64,000 nt of DNA from Ahrensia sp. (GCA_002698425.1 NZXU01000050.1:62001-126000); one strand, 5' to 3'; positions 27,277-37,193 are shown, counted from the stretch's first letter. The notes: generated by a model not told the origin, from the sequence alone. Translations and numbers: made by a program.

Positions 27277-27818
27277 TGCTTTTTCATTTCTCCGGTGTCG
27301 GCAACCGCCGACATGATGACCGCAACCATTGCCGCGCGGTCGGCCGACATCTCGTTCAGTATCGTTCCGGCGGCGCGCGGGCTGAGCTTGCTCAGCAGCG
27401 CCGCCGTCAATTCGCCGGGCAGTTTCTCCATGCGCTGCGCGGCGGCGTCGGGGCGCATTTTCGCGAACACATCGACCAGCCCCTCATTGGCAGCTTCCGA
27501 AAAGCGTTCGCGCTTTTCGACCCAGTTCTCCAGTTCGGCGCGCTTTGCCTCCAGAAGCGCGATCCGTTCCTCGACCTCGGTCTGCAGTTTCTCCAATTCG
27601 CCCTTCTGGATAGCGTAACGGCGTTCACGGGCCGCATCCGCGATGTTGGAGCAAAACCTAGCGATTTCTTCGCTGTTGGATTTTGGCGGCTCCGCATCGA
27701 GCAGCGAGGGCATGGAGGATTGCGCATAAGCCGACGCGCAAAACAGCAGCATCATGGCCGCCGGCAGACCCACGCGGCCTGTCACACCCGATCCGATCCT
27801 CGAAGAAACCGGCTTCAT
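27273..27818 (-). CDS. motE: MotE, periplasmic chaperone for MotC
   Basis: A 181-residue exported protein with a signal peptide (ending ASAYAQ), a long coiled coil (~55-105, with ELEKLQTEVEERIALLEAKR) and a C-terminal MgtE-N-like region (MRPDAAAQRMEKLPGELTAA). In Sinorhizobium, MotE is a disulfide-linked dimer that stabilises MotC; one Cys (RFCSNI) remains after the signal. It overlaps flgH and flgI by four bases. motC is encoded 10 kb away. Confidence 0.88.
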   Translation of the reverse strand: MKPVSSRIGSGVTGRVGLPAAMMLLFCASAYAQSSMPSLLDAEPPKSNSEEIARFCSNIADAARERRYAIQKGELEKLQTEVEERIALLEAKRAELENWVEKRERFSEAANEGLVDVFAKMRPDAAAQRMEKLPGELTAALLSKLSPRAAGTILNEMSADRAAMVAVIMSAVADTGEMKKQ

Positions 27819-28915
27819 TGCACCACCAGTTCGGCCTGCATGGCGCCGGCATTCTTGACCGCCTGAAGAATGGCGATGATGTCATTGGGACCGACGCCGA
27901 GCCGGTTCAGCCCCTCGACGACACCCTGAAGATCCGTTCCGTCGACCGTGCCGAGCTGCGTGCCGACCTCGGAGACATCGATGAATGTATTGTCCTCGAC
28001 CGCCGTCTCGCCATCCGAGAACGGATTGGGCTGCGAAACCCGGGGGGCCTCGGTGACCCGCACGGTCAGCGTTCCGTGACTGATCGCCACTTTCGAAATG
28101 CGCACATCCTGGCCGATCACGACCGTGCCGGTGCTCTCGTCGAGCACGACGCGCGCGGGGGTATCGGTCTTGACCATCAGGTTCTCGATACTGGCGAAGA
28201 AGCGCGCCGGCGAAACATCCCTGGGCTTGGTGATCGCGATGGTGCGGGAATCGATTTCCCTTGCGGGACTGATGCCGTATTGGGCGGTTCCGAACTGATT
28301 GATCGCGTCGGTGATGGCGATCGCGGTGGTGAAATCGGGATTGCGCAATTGCAGCGTGAGCGAGCCCTCATCCTCGAAGTCGGCCTCGACCTCGCGTTCC
28401 ACGATGGCGCCGCCCGAGACGCGCCCGGCGGTCGGCGTGCCGCGCGACACGGTTTCGGCCGCACCTTGCACCTGGAAGCCGGAAATGGAGACGGGACCCT
28501 GAGCGACCGCGTAGATTTCGCCATTCGCCGCGCGCAGCGGCGTCATGATCAACTGGCCGCCGCCGAGCGATGTCGCGTCGCCCAGGGAGGAGACCGCCAC
28601 ATCGATGCGCGACCCCTGCCGCACGAAGGGGGGCAGGTTCGCCGTCACGATGACCGCGGCGATGTTCTTCAGCCGCGCCCTGCCCTCGGCGGTCGCGATG
28701 CCGAGATTGTCCAGCATCGAGCGCATCGACTGTTCCGTAAAGGGCGCATTTCGCAGGCTGTCGCCGCTGCCCTGAAGCCCGACCACCAGTCCGTAGCCGA
28801 CGAGCTGGTTGTCGCGAGCGCTCTGCAACTGGGCGATATCCTTGACGCGCGACTGCGCCCCGACAGGGGGCGCAACAACGAGGAGGGAAACGAGGGCGAG
28901 AAACAGGCGTCTCAT
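27815..28915 (-). CDS. flgI: Flagellar P-ring protein FlgI
   Basis: A 366-residue periplasmic P-ring subunit. The frame is open further upstream to 29356, but ATG 28915 gives a proper signal peptide (RRLFLALVSLLVVAPPVGAQ) and directly overlaps the flgA end by four bases. Family motifs include NQLVGYGLVVGLQGSGDSLR, DVAVSSLGDATSLGGGQLIM and PNDIIAILQAVKNAGAMQAE at the end. Length is typical. Confidence 0.97.
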   Translation of the reverse strand: MRRLFLALVSLLVVAPPVGAQSRVKDIAQLQSARDNQLVGYGLVVGLQGSGDSLRNAPFTEQSMRSMLDNLGIATAEGRARLKNIAAVIVTANLPPFVRQGSRIDVAVSSLGDATSLGGGQLIMTPLRAANGEIYAVAQGPVSISGFQVQGAAETVSRGTPTAGRVSGGAIVEREVEADFEDEGSLTLQLRNPDFTTAIAITDAINQFGTAQYGISPAREIDSRTIAITKPRDVSPARFFASIENLMVKTDTPARVVLDESTGTVVIGQDVRISKVAISHGTLTVRVTEAPRVSQPNPFSDGETAVEDNTFIDVSEVGTQLGTVDGTDLQGVVEGLNRLGVGPNDIIAILQAVKNAGAMQAELVVQ

Positions 28916-29388
28916 CGCGACTCCACCGCGACGCTTCCATCCGGCATGACGATGCCGGAGATTGTTCTGCCGCTTTGCGTATTGCGTATGCGGATCGGGT
29001 CTCCGAAACCGGCCGATTGCAGCGCGACGGCGTCCATTGCGATGGTAAGCGCGCCGTGACGGTAATAGACCGTCGTCATGTCGCCGGCCTCGATCGCATA
29101 GGCCTCGCGCACCGCATTCGGGGCGATCAGACGCTTCGGCAGGATCGTCTTGGCGGCGACCATGCCGACGATATCCGAGGCGTCGCGGATGACGACGAGC
29201 CCGTCGCGCAAGGGTTTGCGAAGATGGGTCTCGATGACGGCTTCGGCCGGCACGATCTGGCCGGGATAGATCACCCGGTTGACCGTTATCACGACATTGT
29301 CCCTGCCGGCCGCCAAGGCGGACCCGCCGCAGGCGAGCATGATCGCGGCGAGACATGCCGCGATGCGCCAGAGCCGTCCGGTCTTCAT
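28912..29388 (-). CDS. flgA: P-ring assembly chaperone FlgA
   Basis: A 158-residue periplasmic chaperone for FlgI. It has a signal peptide (ACLAAIMLACGGSALAA) and the SAF-type domain with NRVIYPGQIVPAEAVIE, then TILPKRLIAPNAVREAYAIE. The C-terminus has the expected phrase IRIRNTQSGRTISGIVM. It starts one base after the flgG stop and overlaps flgI, so chaperone and client are made together. Confidence 0.94.
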   Translation of the reverse strand: MKTGRLWRIAACLAAIMLACGGSALAAGRDNVVITVNRVIYPGQIVPAEAVIETHLRKPLRDGLVVIRDASDIVGMVAAKTILPKRLIAPNAVREAYAIEAGDMTTVYYRHGALTIAMDAVALQSAGFGDPIRIRNTQSGRTISGIVMPDGSVAVESR

Positions 29389-29389
29389 G

Positions 29390-30178
29390 TTACCGCAGTC
29401 CCGTCGAGACGACGCTCGCCATCTGGTCGGCGGCCTGAATGACCTTCGAGTTCATCTCATAACCCCGCTGCGCGGCGATCAGTTCGGTGATTTCCTTCAC
29501 CGGATCGACATTGGAGTTCTCCAGATAGCCCTGCTCGATCGTGGCGAAGCCCGGATCGCCGGGAACGCCGACAACCGGCGCGCCGGAGGCCTCGGTCTCG
29601 CCGAAGAGATTGCTACCCATCGGCTTCAGGCCGGCATCGTTGGCAAAGGTGGCGAGCGTCAGCTGGCCGACATCCTGAAGCGCGATCTGGTCTTCGAGAC
29701 GGGCAAAAACCTGGCCGCTCTCATTGACGATCACCTCGACGGCGCCTTCCGGGACAGTGATTCCGGGCTGCACGGCGTAGCCGTCCACGGTGACCAGCTC
29801 GCCAACGGCATTGGTGTTGAAGGCGCCGGCACGCGTGTAGGCGATTTCGCCTCCCGGGCCCTCGATCTGGAACCAGCCGCGGCCGGACAGCGCCATGTCG
29901 AAGCTGTTGCCCGTGCTCGTCAGCGCGCCCTGGACATGCAGGTTGCGGACGGCCGCGGTCCGGACGCCGAGGCCGATATTGGCGCCTTCGGGAATGACCG
30001 CCTGGTTGCCGCTGCTCGGCGCGCCGGCGAGACGCTCGGTCTGATAAAGCAGATCGGAAAACTCCGCCCGGGCGCGTTTGAAGCCGGTGGTGTTGACGTT
30101 GGCGATGTTGTTGGCGATGACTTCAAGATTGGTCTGCTGCGCGTTCATGCCGGTCGCGGCGATCGACAATGCCTTCAT
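29390..30178 (-). CDS. flgG: Distal rod protein FlgG
   Basis: A 262-residue distal-rod subunit. The frame opens at 30214, but ATG 30178 is the start: GAGGAG lies just upstream and the product begins with the family sequence [20 protein letters not shown], followed by [20 protein letters not shown]. The C-terminus [20 protein letters not shown] is diagnostic. It follows fliE by ten bases. Confidence 0.97.
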   Translation of the reverse strand: MKALSIAATGMNAQQTNLEVIANNIANVNTTGFKRARAEFSDLLYQTERLAGAPSSGNQAVIPEGANIGLGVRTAAVRNLHVQGALTSTGNSFDMALSGRGWFQIEGPGGEIAYTRAGAFNTNAVGELVTVDGYAVQPGITVPEGAVEVIVNESGQVFARLEDQIALQDVGQLTLATFANDAGLKPMGSNLFGETEASGAPVVGVPGDPGFATIEQGYLENSNVDPVKEITELIAAQRGYEMNSKVIQAADQMASVVSTGLR

Positions 30179-30188
30179 GGCACACTCC

Positions 30189-30503
30189 TCAGATTTGCAT
30201 CCGGCTGATTTCAAGGAAGGCTGTTACGATCTTGTCCCGGATGGCGATCGCCGCCTGAAGGTTCTGTTGCGCGTTCATCACGGCATCGGTCACGTCACGG
30301 ATATCCGCATTGCCCTGCAAGGCCTGGGCGGAGACCTGCTCGGCATTGCGCAATTCGCCGACCGTGCTCGACGCCGCGTTCTGAAGAGCATCGGCAAAGC
30401 TCATGCCGGTGGCCTGGCCAGCCGTGGAGGCGGCGCCGGCGGCTTGCGAAGCGCCGGAGCTCTTGATGGAGCTGACGGCCCCTATGGTCAGGTTCATCGC
30501 CAT
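30189..30503 (-). CDS. fliE: Hook-basal body protein FliE
   Basis: A 104-residue adapter between the MS ring and the rod. Typical motifs are [20 protein letters not shown] and [20 protein letters not shown], ending [14 protein letters not shown]. It overlaps flgC by one base and precedes flgG, giving the usual flgB-flgC-fliE-flgG order in transcription. Confidence 0.96.
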   Translation of the reverse strand: MAMNLTIGAVSSIKSSGASQAAGAASTAGQATGMSFADALQNAASSTVGELRNAEQVSAQALQGNADIRDVTDAVMNAQQNLQAAIAIRDKIVTAFLEISRMQI

Positions 30504-30919
30504 CAGCGCGCCCTCATCAGATCGATGGTCATCGAGATCAGGTCGCGGGCCTGTTTCAGGACCTGCAGGTTCGCCTCGTATGACCGGTTGGCGTCGCGCA
30601 TGTCGGCCATTTCGACGAGCAGGTTCACATTGGGCAGCTTGACGAAGCCGGACTCGTCGGCGGCCGGGTGGCTGGGATCGTAGCGGAGTTCGAAATTGCT
30701 GGTGTCGCGCACGATCGAATCCACCTTGACCTCCGTCGTCCCGGAAGAGCGGTCGAGCTCCGACGCAAAGGAGACCATCTTGCGCTGGTAGGGGTCGCCG
30801 CCAGGGATCTTGGAGGTCGACTGGGCGTTGGCGATGTTTTCCGAAACGACCCGCAGGCGGGCGTTTTCGGCGTCGAGGCCGGATGCTGCGACCTTTATCG
30901 CTGAACCAAGGTAATCCAT
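30503..30919 (-). CDS. flgC: Proximal rod protein FlgC
   Basis: A 138-residue proximal-rod subunit with the rod N-terminal motif ([20 protein letters not shown]) and the FlgC C-terminus ([36 protein letters not shown]). One-base overlaps with flgB upstream and fliE downstream indicate coupled translation. Confidence 0.97.
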   Translation of the reverse strand: MDYLGSAIKVAASGLDAENARLRVVSENIANAQSTSKIPGGDPYQRKMVSFASELDRSSGTTEVKVDSIVRDTSNFELRYDPSHPAADESGFVKLPNVNLLVEMADMRDANRSYEANLQVLKQARDLISMTIDLMRAR

Positions 30920-31296
30920 TACGAGCCCTTCGCGGTCATCAGGACCATCTGGTGGAAGGCCGAGACGATTGCCGTGTTCAGTTCGAAGGCGTGGCGGATT
31001 TCACTGGATTTCACCAGTTCGTCCTCCATGGAGACAGGCTTGCCGGAGGTGGTCAGCTTGCTCGACTGCTCCTCGACGACCTGGAAAAAGTCTCCGTCCT
31101 TCGCACCGAAATGCGTGGCATTCGTCGCCGCCAGGCGCACCGATTCATTCGAGACGGCAGCCTCGAACGGCTCGACATCCACCGACCTGTAGTTCGGTGA
31201 ATTCGCGTTGGCGATATTGTTCGCAACAGTGGTCTGACGCAGCGAAAGCCACTTCGCCTGTGTCGAGGCCAGCTTGAAAAGATTTACGGCGTCCAT
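30919..31296 (-). CDS. flgB: Proximal rod protein FlgB
   Basis: A 125-residue proximal-rod subunit. The frame is open to 31446, but ATG 31296 is favoured: AGGAGAAGG precedes it and the product then starts with the family sequence ([40 protein letters not shown]). The longer frame would add 50 unrelated residues. A 104-base spacer separates it from the membrane-protein gene upstream. Confidence 0.94.
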   Translation of the reverse strand: MDAVNLFKLASTQAKWLSLRQTTVANNIANANSPNYRSVDVEPFEAAVSNESVRLAATNATHFGAKDGDFFQVVEEQSSKLTTSGKPVSMEDELVKSSEIRHAFELNTAIVSAFHQMVLMTAKGS

Positions 31297-31400
31297 GTCG
31301 TATCCTTCTCCTGAAGGACAGTAACGACCGTTTCTTGCGTGTGCCTTGTCGCGAGTGGCGCGAACAGAGAACAGTCGCGGACCGGCCGGCGGGATCCGGC

Positions 31401-31946
31401 CTAGTTCGGGCGCAGCGTCTTTCCGCCGGAGGTGACGATGTACCACCCGCGGTCATCCTCGCGAAACGCCTCGGCGGTGGTGTCGTCGGGCAGGCGCGAG
31501 TTCACCCGCACCAGATAGACGCCGTCGGCGTCGCCGACCAGGGCGCGCGCGCCGTCGACCGCGAGCACCGTGAAGGACTTGCCGTTGCCCGGATAGGGCT
31601 GTTCTTCGACGCCCACGGTACGGATCGTGCTCCGGTCGACCTTGCCGGTCGTCACCGGGTCGACCTTGACCGGGGGCTCGATCCCGGTTGCGGTCCTGAC
31701 CTCGGAAAGCGAGCTGGCGGGCTGTCCGGCTTCTAGCGGCACCTGGGCGATGATCTCCTCGCGCGGGATCACGCCGTCGCGCGAGAAGGTCATGCGCGGC
31801 GGGCCGTAGGATTCCGGATGCAGATAGACATGCCAGGGGAACAAGGCTGCAAACGTGCCAAGACAGAGTCCGATGACACTGAGAATGTAGTCCGCAGCCG
31901 TCATGTCGCGGAACCAGCGACGGCGTGGTTTTCTACTTCTTTTCAT
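31401..31946 (-). CDS. Single-pass membrane protein between fliI and flgB (unknown function)
   Basis: A 181-residue protein with a basic N-terminus (KRSRKPRRRWF), one membrane helix near residues 18-40 and a soluble region containing IVTSGGKTLRPN at the end. Translation may begin at the first Met or at the Met of MTAADYILS. The 5' end overlaps the fliI stop by 14 bases, so it is part of the flagellar operon. I recognise no named family; rhizobial clusters carry a similar small membrane protein between fliI and flgB. Confidence 0.65.
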   Translation of the reverse strand: MKRSRKPRRRWFRDMTAADYILSVIGLCLGTFAALFPWHVYLHPESYGPPRMTFSRDGVIPREEIIAQVPLEAGQPASSLSEVRTATGIEPPVKVDPVTTGKVDRSTIRTVGVEEQPYPGNGKSFTVLAVDGARALVGDADGVYLVRVNSRLPDDTTAEAFREDDRGWYIVTSGGKTLRPN

Positions 31947-33267
31947 CCTGCTTCATCCGTTCGGCTACAGCGGCAAAGGGGTCGCTGCCGGCGGGGTCGG
32001 CGTCCCTTTGCTTCAAAGCTTCGTAAAGACGCGGAACCGCGAGCACGGCCTGGTCGAGCTCGGGATTGGTGCCCTGCTGCCATCCGCTCATCATGCGCAG
32101 ATCGCGGGTTTCCTCGAAAAGAGCGATCATCGAGCGCAGTTGCGAGACCAGCGCGCGCTGCTGCTCGCTCCAGGCCTTGTCGGCAAGACGCGACACCGAA
32201 GAGAGCGGATCGACGGCGGGAAAACGGCCCCGATTGGCGATGGCGCGCTGCAGGACCAGATGTCCGTCGAGAATGCCGCGCAGCGTGTCGGAGACCGGAT
32301 CGTTGTGATCGTCGCCATCGACGAGAACCGTCACGACCGCGGTTATCGATCCGCCCTCCGAACCGCCGGGCCCCGCGCGCTCCAGAAGCTGCGGAAGATC
32401 GGTGAAGACGGAAGCCGGATAGCCGCGCGAAACCGGCGGCTCGCCGACCGAGATCGCGACTTCGCGCAGCGCATGGGCGAACCGCGTCACCGAATCGATG
32501 AGCAGCAGGACCCGCTTGCCCTGATCGCGGAACCACTCGGCCACCTCCATGGCGGAGGACGGCGCCCGCCGGCGCAGAATGGCGCTTTCGTCGCTGGTGG
32601 CGACGACGGCGACGGCCTTTTTCATTCCGTCTTCACCCAGCGTGTCTTCGAGAAACTCGCGCACCTCGCGGCCGCGTTCGCCGACGAGCGAGACGACGAC
32701 GGCGTCGAAGGCGTCCGCATGCGCCAGCATGGCGAGCAGGGTGGACTTGCCCACGCCCGACCCGGCGAAAACGCCGAAGCGCTGCCCGATGCAAAGCGGC
32801 GTGAAGATATCGATGACGCGAACCCCGGTGCGGAAATGCTCGCCGACGCGGCCGCGCATCATCGGCGAATGCCGTTTCCGTGCGACATGGCCCGTGCCCG
32901 ACGGGATCAGCGGACCCTTGCCGTCGACCGGCTCTCCGAGGGCGTTGACCACCCGGCCGAGCCACCCCTCGTCCGGGTGCACATGCATCGGCCCCTTGTG
33001 CATGACGACGTCATTGACCGAGAGCGACCGGGCATTGCCGCACGGCGCGATGACCACCCGGTCCGGGTCGATCTGCACGATCTCGCCACGCGCGGCGCGG
33101 GGGCCGACGCCGATGGAGACGAAATCGCCGAGCGCCGAGTAGCCGGCGATGCCCTCGGCGACAACGACATTGGGATTGATGCCCGATACGACGCCGCCGC
33201 GCTCCAGCGGCTCGCTTTGAATGCCGGAAGCCTCGACGGCGCGCCTGAGCCTGACAAGCGCATTCAT
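31933..33267 (-). CDS. fliI: Flagellar export ATPase FliI
   Basis: A 444-residue F1-beta-like ATPase that energises type III export. Walker A is GVFAGSGVGKSTLLAM and Walker B is RVLLLIDSVTRFAHAL. The family signature GGSITAVVTVLVDGDDHNDP is present and the C-terminal domain is complete. It starts five bases after the flgF stop. The FliH-like candidate is encoded 14 kb away, between fliF and motB. Confidence 0.97.
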   Translation of the reverse strand: MNALVRLRRAVEASGIQSEPLERGGVVSGINPNVVVAEGIAGYSALGDFVSIGVGPRAARGEIVQIDPDRVVIAPCGNARSLSVNDVVMHKGPMHVHPDEGWLGRVVNALGEPVDGKGPLIPSGTGHVARKRHSPMMRGRVGEHFRTGVRVIDIFTPLCIGQRFGVFAGSGVGKSTLLAMLAHADAFDAVVVSLVGERGREVREFLEDTLGEDGMKKAVAVVATSDESAILRRRAPSSAMEVAEWFRDQGKRVLLLIDSVTRFAHALREVAISVGEPPVSRGYPASVFTDLPQLLERAGPGGSEGGSITAVVTVLVDGDDHNDPVSDTLRGILDGHLVLQRAIANRGRFPAVDPLSSVSRLADKAWSEQQRALVSQLRSMIALFEETRDLRMMSGWQQGTNPELDQAVLAVPRLYEALKQRDADPAGSDPFAAVAERMKQDEKK

Positions 33268-33272
33268 GGCGA

Positions 33273-33995
33273 TCAGCTCGCGCTAAATGCTCGAATGAGC
33301 TGCTTCATCGAATCTTCGGACGTCTCCATCAGGGACGCGGCCTCCTCGAAGGAGCGCTGCACCATGATGAGCTGCGTCATCTCGTTGAGAGGATCGACGT
33401 TGGACAGTTCGACCCTGCCCTGCACGATGCCGACATCGGGATCGTCGACGATCGGATCGGGTTCACCGCCGACAAGGATCCCCGAATTTCCGTAGCGCTG
33501 GAAATCCGGCGGCGGATCGAAGGCGAACAGGCCCAGTCCCGCGACGAGGCGTCCGTTCTGACGCAGAATGCCATTGTCATCCAGTTCGGGAACACCGCCC
33601 GCCGGGTCGAGCGTGATCGGCGCACCGCCGGGATCGAGAACCGGATAGCCGGACAGGGTGATCAGGTCGCCGTTCTCCGACATGGTGAAACGCCCGTCAC
33701 GCGTCACGGCGGTGCCGGCCGGGGTCTCGATCCCGAACCATGCATTGCCGCGCACGGCGAAATCGAGCGGGTTGTCGGTCTGTTCGAGACCGCCCGGCTT
33801 CACATCGAGATATTCGACGCCTTTCGAGGAAAACGAGGTCTCGGTGCCCGACACGTCCTCGACAACTTCCTCGAACTTGACCTGTCCGGCGCGAAAGCCG
33901 ACGGTCTTGCTGTTGGCGATGTTCTCCGCGATCGTGTTCAACCGCGCGAGGCGGGCCACCTGGGACGAGAGACTGACATAAAGTCCGGTTTCCAT
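33273..33995 (-). CDS. flgF: Proximal rod protein FlgF
   Basis: A 240-residue rod subunit with the N-terminal motif LARLNTIAENIANSKTVGFR and the C-terminal MTQLIMVQRSFEEAASLMET. The middle resembles FlgE/F/G proteins. It lies between the DUF1217 gene (six bases) and fliI (five bases). Confidence 0.95.
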   Translation of the reverse strand: METGLYVSLSSQVARLARLNTIAENIANSKTVGFRAGQVKFEEVVEDVSGTETSFSSKGVEYLDVKPGGLEQTDNPLDFAVRGNAWFGIETPAGTAVTRDGRFTMSENGDLITLSGYPVLDPGGAPITLDPAGGVPELDDNGILRQNGRLVAGLGLFAFDPPPDFQRYGNSGILVGGEPDPIVDDPDVGIVQGRVELSNVDPLNEMTQLIMVQRSFEEAASLMETSEDSMKQLIRAFSAS

Positions 33996-34001
33996 GCGCC
34001 G

Positions 34002-34778
34002 TTACCGCTTCAATTGAGCGATCTGCAGAAGCAGATCTTCGCTGATGCCGGATTGCGGGCTCGCGCCGAAAAGAGACGCCACGCCGGAAACGGCCTGGTC
34101 CTGACTGTTGGTCGCGTCCCACATCGCGGCAAACCGATCCAGCAGTTTCTCCAGCTTTTCCGGGTCGCCAAGGGTTTCGATGTCGATGCGGTCCGCGAAC
34201 ATCTCGACCTGCTTGTCGATATCGGCGTAGGCGATCGAATCGGGCAGGCCCAGAACGGTACGGACGACCTTGGACAAGGCCTTATCCGCAAGGACCTGAT
34301 AGAAGTTATCGATGGTTTCGGCCTTGCGCTCGAAATAGAGCGCAAGCCGCACGCCCTCATTCTCGTCGCCCGCCTGTTCCTCCAGCGTCTGGCGCAGATA
34401 TTTGTCGACCACGCCCTGCTGGGTCTTGGTGAAGGAGGTCGTCGACTCGTCGAAGGCCACGAAGTTGAACGTCTTGGCGAATTCGGCGTAGCGCTTGTCG
34501 GAGAGCGAGTTGGCGAAGCTGTCGTCCGCGTCGACGCCTTCCGCCAGAACCTTCTTCATGAAGGCCTTGCCATAGGTCATGTCTTCCAGACCGAACGCCT
34601 TCATGGCGAAGCTGAACAGCCTGTAGTCATCGATCAGGTCGTCGGCGCTTTTTACGTTGCCGATATTTTCCAGATAGTACTCGACCTCGCGCGAGACCGT
34701 TGCCTGCGACGAAACCCGTTCGATGGATTTGTCGATGTCGTTGGAAGCCAGCCGGTACGACACGATCGTGCTGATCAT
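34002..34778 (-). CDS. DUF1217-family flagellar protein
   Basis: First gene of the minus-strand fliI-fliP operon. It encodes a helical protein of 258 residues that matches the DUF1217 family found in rhizobial flagellar clusters (ASNDIDKSIERVSSQATVSR, then EVEYYLENIGNVKSADDLI; later FVAFDESTTSFTKTQQ). Family function is not established; a rod- or hook-cap-related role has been suggested only by context. ATG 34778 has GGGGTGA eight bases ahead, whereas the frame-opening GTG 34787 has no such site. It may share a divergent promoter with motA. Confidence 0.85.
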   Translation of the reverse strand: MISTIVSYRLASNDIDKSIERVSSQATVSREVEYYLENIGNVKSADDLIDDYRLFSFAMKAFGLEDMTYGKAFMKKVLAEGVDADDSFANSLSDKRYAEFAKTFNFVAFDESTTSFTKTQQGVVDKYLRQTLEEQAGDENEGVRLALYFERKAETIDNFYQVLADKALSKVVRTVLGLPDSIAYADIDKQVEMFADRIDIETLGDPEKLEKLLDRFAAMWDATNSQDQAVSGVASLFGASPQSGISEDLLLQIAQLKR

Positions 34779-34937
34779 GGGAATCACCCCGATTTTCGCG
34801 TTCTCCCCGTCTTAGGGCGGCCGCCTTGCGCGAGCCTGTCTTGCTACCGCTCCCCCATCTGTCTTGGCGGTGGCCGCTGCCAGCCCCGTGCAAGGTTTGC
34901 CCTCTAGCTTGCAGGCAGATCAGAAGCGGAGAGACTC

Positions 34938-35807
34938 GTGGGCATTATCATCGGAATGGTGATCACGCTTGGTTGCGTTTTCGGCGGCTACATGGCCATG
35001 GGCGGACACGTCGACGTCCTGGTGCAGCCCTTCGAGTTCGTCATCATCGGCGGCGCCGCCATCGGCATCTTCGTCGTCGCCAACCCGATGTCGACGGTGA
35101 AAGACAGCGGCAAGGCGATGATGGAGGCAATCAAGAACAAGGTGCCGAGCCGCGAGGAATATCTGGAGCTGCTCGGCCTGCTGCATCAGCTTCTGCGCGA
35201 ACTGAAGACCAAGCCCCGCAACGAGGTCGAAGCGCATATCGACAATTCCGAGGAATCCTCGATCTTCCAGGAATATCCGCTGATCCTGGCCAACAAGGAC
35301 CTGACCAATTTCATCTGCGATTATTGCCGCCTGATCATCGTCGGCAATGCGCGGCCGCACGAGGTCGAGGCGCTGATGGAAGAGGAGATCGCCACGATCC
35401 GCCACGACAAGCTGAAATCGTCGCATGGCCTGCAGGGCATGTCCGACGGGCTTCCGGCGCTGGGCATCGTCGCCGCGGTGCTCGGCGTCATCAAGGCCAT
35501 GGGCGCCATCGACCAGAGCCCGGAGGTTCTGGGCGGACTGATCGGCGCGGCGCTCGTGGGAACGTTCTTCGGGATCTTCATGGCCTACGGCTTCGTCCAG
35601 CCGCTCGCAAACAAGATCGGCATCATCCGCGAGAAGAACATCCGGCTCTATTTCGTCGCCAAGCAGACGCTGATCGCCTACATGAACGGCTCGCTGCCGC
35701 AGGTGGCGCTCGAATTCGGCCGCAAGACGATTTCCAACTATGACCGTCCCTCGCTCGACGATGTCGAGAACGAGGCGATGGGCACCGGCGAGCCCAAAGC
35801 CGCCTGA
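34938..35807 (+). CDS. motA: Flagellar motor stator protein MotA
   Basis: A 289-residue stator subunit starting at GTG 34938 after GCGGAGAGA. It has four membrane helices: near 3-22, 33-50, ~170-190 ([20 protein letters not shown]) and ~200-225 ([20 protein letters not shown]). The cytoplasmic loop of about 110 residues contacts FliG. It opens the plus-strand operon and is split from motB, as in other rhizobia. It ends two bases before fliM. Confidence 0.97.
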   Translation: MGIIIGMVITLGCVFGGYMAMGGHVDVLVQPFEFVIIGGAAIGIFVVANPMSTVKDSGKAMMEAIKNKVPSREEYLELLGLLHQLLRELKTKPRNEVEAHIDNSEESSIFQEYPLILANKDLTNFICDYCRLIIVGNARPHEVEALMEEEIATIRHDKLKSSHGLQGMSDGLPALGIVAAVLGVIKAMGAIDQSPEVLGGLIGAALVGTFFGIFMAYGFVQPLANKIGIIREKNIRLYFVAKQTLIAYMNGSLPQVALEFGRKTISNYDRPSLDDVENEAMGTGEPKAA

Positions 35808-35809
35808 CG

Positions 35810-36766
35810 ATGGAAAAGCCCGCCGCTCCCGTGGAAAACAATATGGAGATCTTCGACCGTTTGCTTGGCCGGAAGGGGGATGCCGCACGGCTCGAACCCG
35901 CCGCCAAGGCGATCGCGAAATATCTTCCGCAGCGTTTGCCGACGGTCCTCAAGAAGGCGGGATTCGACGTCCGGGTCGAGTTTTCCGAGAAGCACAATTC
36001 CAGCGCGACCGCGCTTTTCGCCCGCTACAAGAGCGGCGCGGCTTGCATCCTTCTCGCGACCAAGACGCCGAGCGCGGTGGCCTATGTGATCTGCGATTAC
36101 CCTGCAGCCGGGATCCTCTCGGAGATCATGCTTGGCGGCGACCCGGAATTCGCGACGCTTTCGGCCAGCCGCGCGCCGACCGCGACGGAAAAGGACCTCG
36201 TGTGCCAGTTCGGCGACCTTGTCGGCCAGGCGCTGCAGACGACGCTTTCGACCAAGGATTGCCCGTCGAGCGTGCGGGTCGCGCTCGACGCCGACGATAT
36301 CCGCGAGAGCGGCAATGCCGGCGAGGTCATCGCTTTCGACCTGAAGCTCGGTTTCGGCGCGGCCGAACCGGTCGTGACCGTCGCCGTGACGCATTCCTAC
36401 ATGCTGCAAATGGCGCGCGCCGCGCCGGAGACCATCCGCAAGCCGTCGCCGAACAGCCATGGCGAGACCAACCGCAAGGCGCTGTCCATCAAGGTTCCGG
36501 TCACCGGCGCGGTCACGATGCCGCCGATGACGCTCGGCGAACTCGCCGCGCTCAGCACGGGCGACGTCCTTCCGCTTTCCGAATCGGGAGAGACGAATGT
36601 CCGCATGAAGGTGAAGGGGCGTCCGCTCTACGAATGCAATCTGGGCCGCAAGGGCGCGAATTACGCGCTCTGCCTGGAACGGCCGCACCGGGCGATGTCG
36701 GAAGCCCTCAACGGGATCGGTATCCCGCTGACCGAGTCCGAACTCAAGGAGACATATGATGAGTGA
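35810..36766 (+). CDS. fliM: Flagellar switch protein FliM (divergent rhizobial type)
   Basis: A 318-residue C-ring protein of the rhizobial FliM type. The C-terminal SpoA-like domain (~230-310: KALSIKVPVTGAVTMPPMTL, SGETNVRMKVKGRPLYECNL) is clear. The usual N-terminal CheY-binding peptide (EIDALL-like) is not recognisable; the protein begins with a short Pro/Ala segment and MEIFDRLLGRKGD. It overlaps fliN by about 10 bases, so the two switch proteins are probably produced in a coupled way. Confidence 0.9.
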   Translation: MEKPAAPVENNMEIFDRLLGRKGDAARLEPAAKAIAKYLPQRLPTVLKKAGFDVRVEFSEKHNSSATALFARYKSGAACILLATKTPSAVAYVICDYPAAGILSEIMLGGDPEFATLSASRAPTATEKDLVCQFGDLVGQALQTTLSTKDCPSSVRVALDADDIRESGNAGEVIAFDLKLGFGAAEPVVTVAVTHSYMLQMARAAPETIRKPSPNSHGETNRKALSIKVPVTGAVTMPPMTLGELAALSTGDVLPLSESGETNVRMKVKGRPLYECNLGRKGANYALCLERPHRAMSEALNGIGIPLTESELKETYDE

Positions 36767-37193
36767 TCCCGCAACAAACCCGCTGGAGGAACTCGGCCTT
36801 TCGCTGGACGACATCCCGGGAGCCGACCCGCTCGACGAAGCGCTGGCGGAACTGCAGGGCGTCATGGACAAGGACCAGGAACTGGGGCCGCTCGACGACT
36901 TGATGGAAGACGCGGAGCCCGAGGCCGCGGCCGCACCGGTCGTCGACAGCAACCTGCAGAAGCTGGTGATGTCGATCCCGGTGCAGATGGACGTGGTCAT
37001 CGGCTCGGCGGAAATGCCGGTTTCGGACCTGATCGGCATGGAGGCCGGTTCGGTGGTGATGCTGAACCGCAAGATCGGCGAGCCGGTCGATATCTGCGTC
37101 AACGGAACGAAGATCGCGACGGGCGAGATCCAGTCCCTCGACGACGATCCGAGCCGTCTCGGCGTGCGCATCACCGCGCTGGAAAAATCGTGA
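36756..37193 (+). CDS. fliN: Flagellar switch protein FliN
   Basis: A 145-residue C-ring protein. The N-terminal ~60 residues are acidic and probably disordered (SLDDIPGADPLDEALAELQG). The C-terminal SpoA domain has VMSIPVQMDVVIGSAEMPVS and the conserved GSVVMLNRKIGEPVDICVNG. Either ATG 36756 or ATG 36759 may be used; AAGGAG at 36746-36751 is better spaced for the second. The 43 bases before fliG hold nothing notable. Confidence 0.95.
   Translation: MMSDPATNPLEELGLSLDDIPGADPLDEALAELQGVMDKDQELGPLDDLMEDAEPEAAAAPVVDSNLQKLVMSIPVQMDVVIGSAEMPVSDLIGMEAGSVVMLNRKIGEPVDICVNGTKIATGEIQSLDDDPSRLGVRITALEKS

Noticed and set aside
28916..29356. Extension of the FlgI frame to 513 codons
   Set aside because: It would precede the clear FlgI signal peptide and overlap flgA in another frame. 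The start at 28915 gives the standard length and context.
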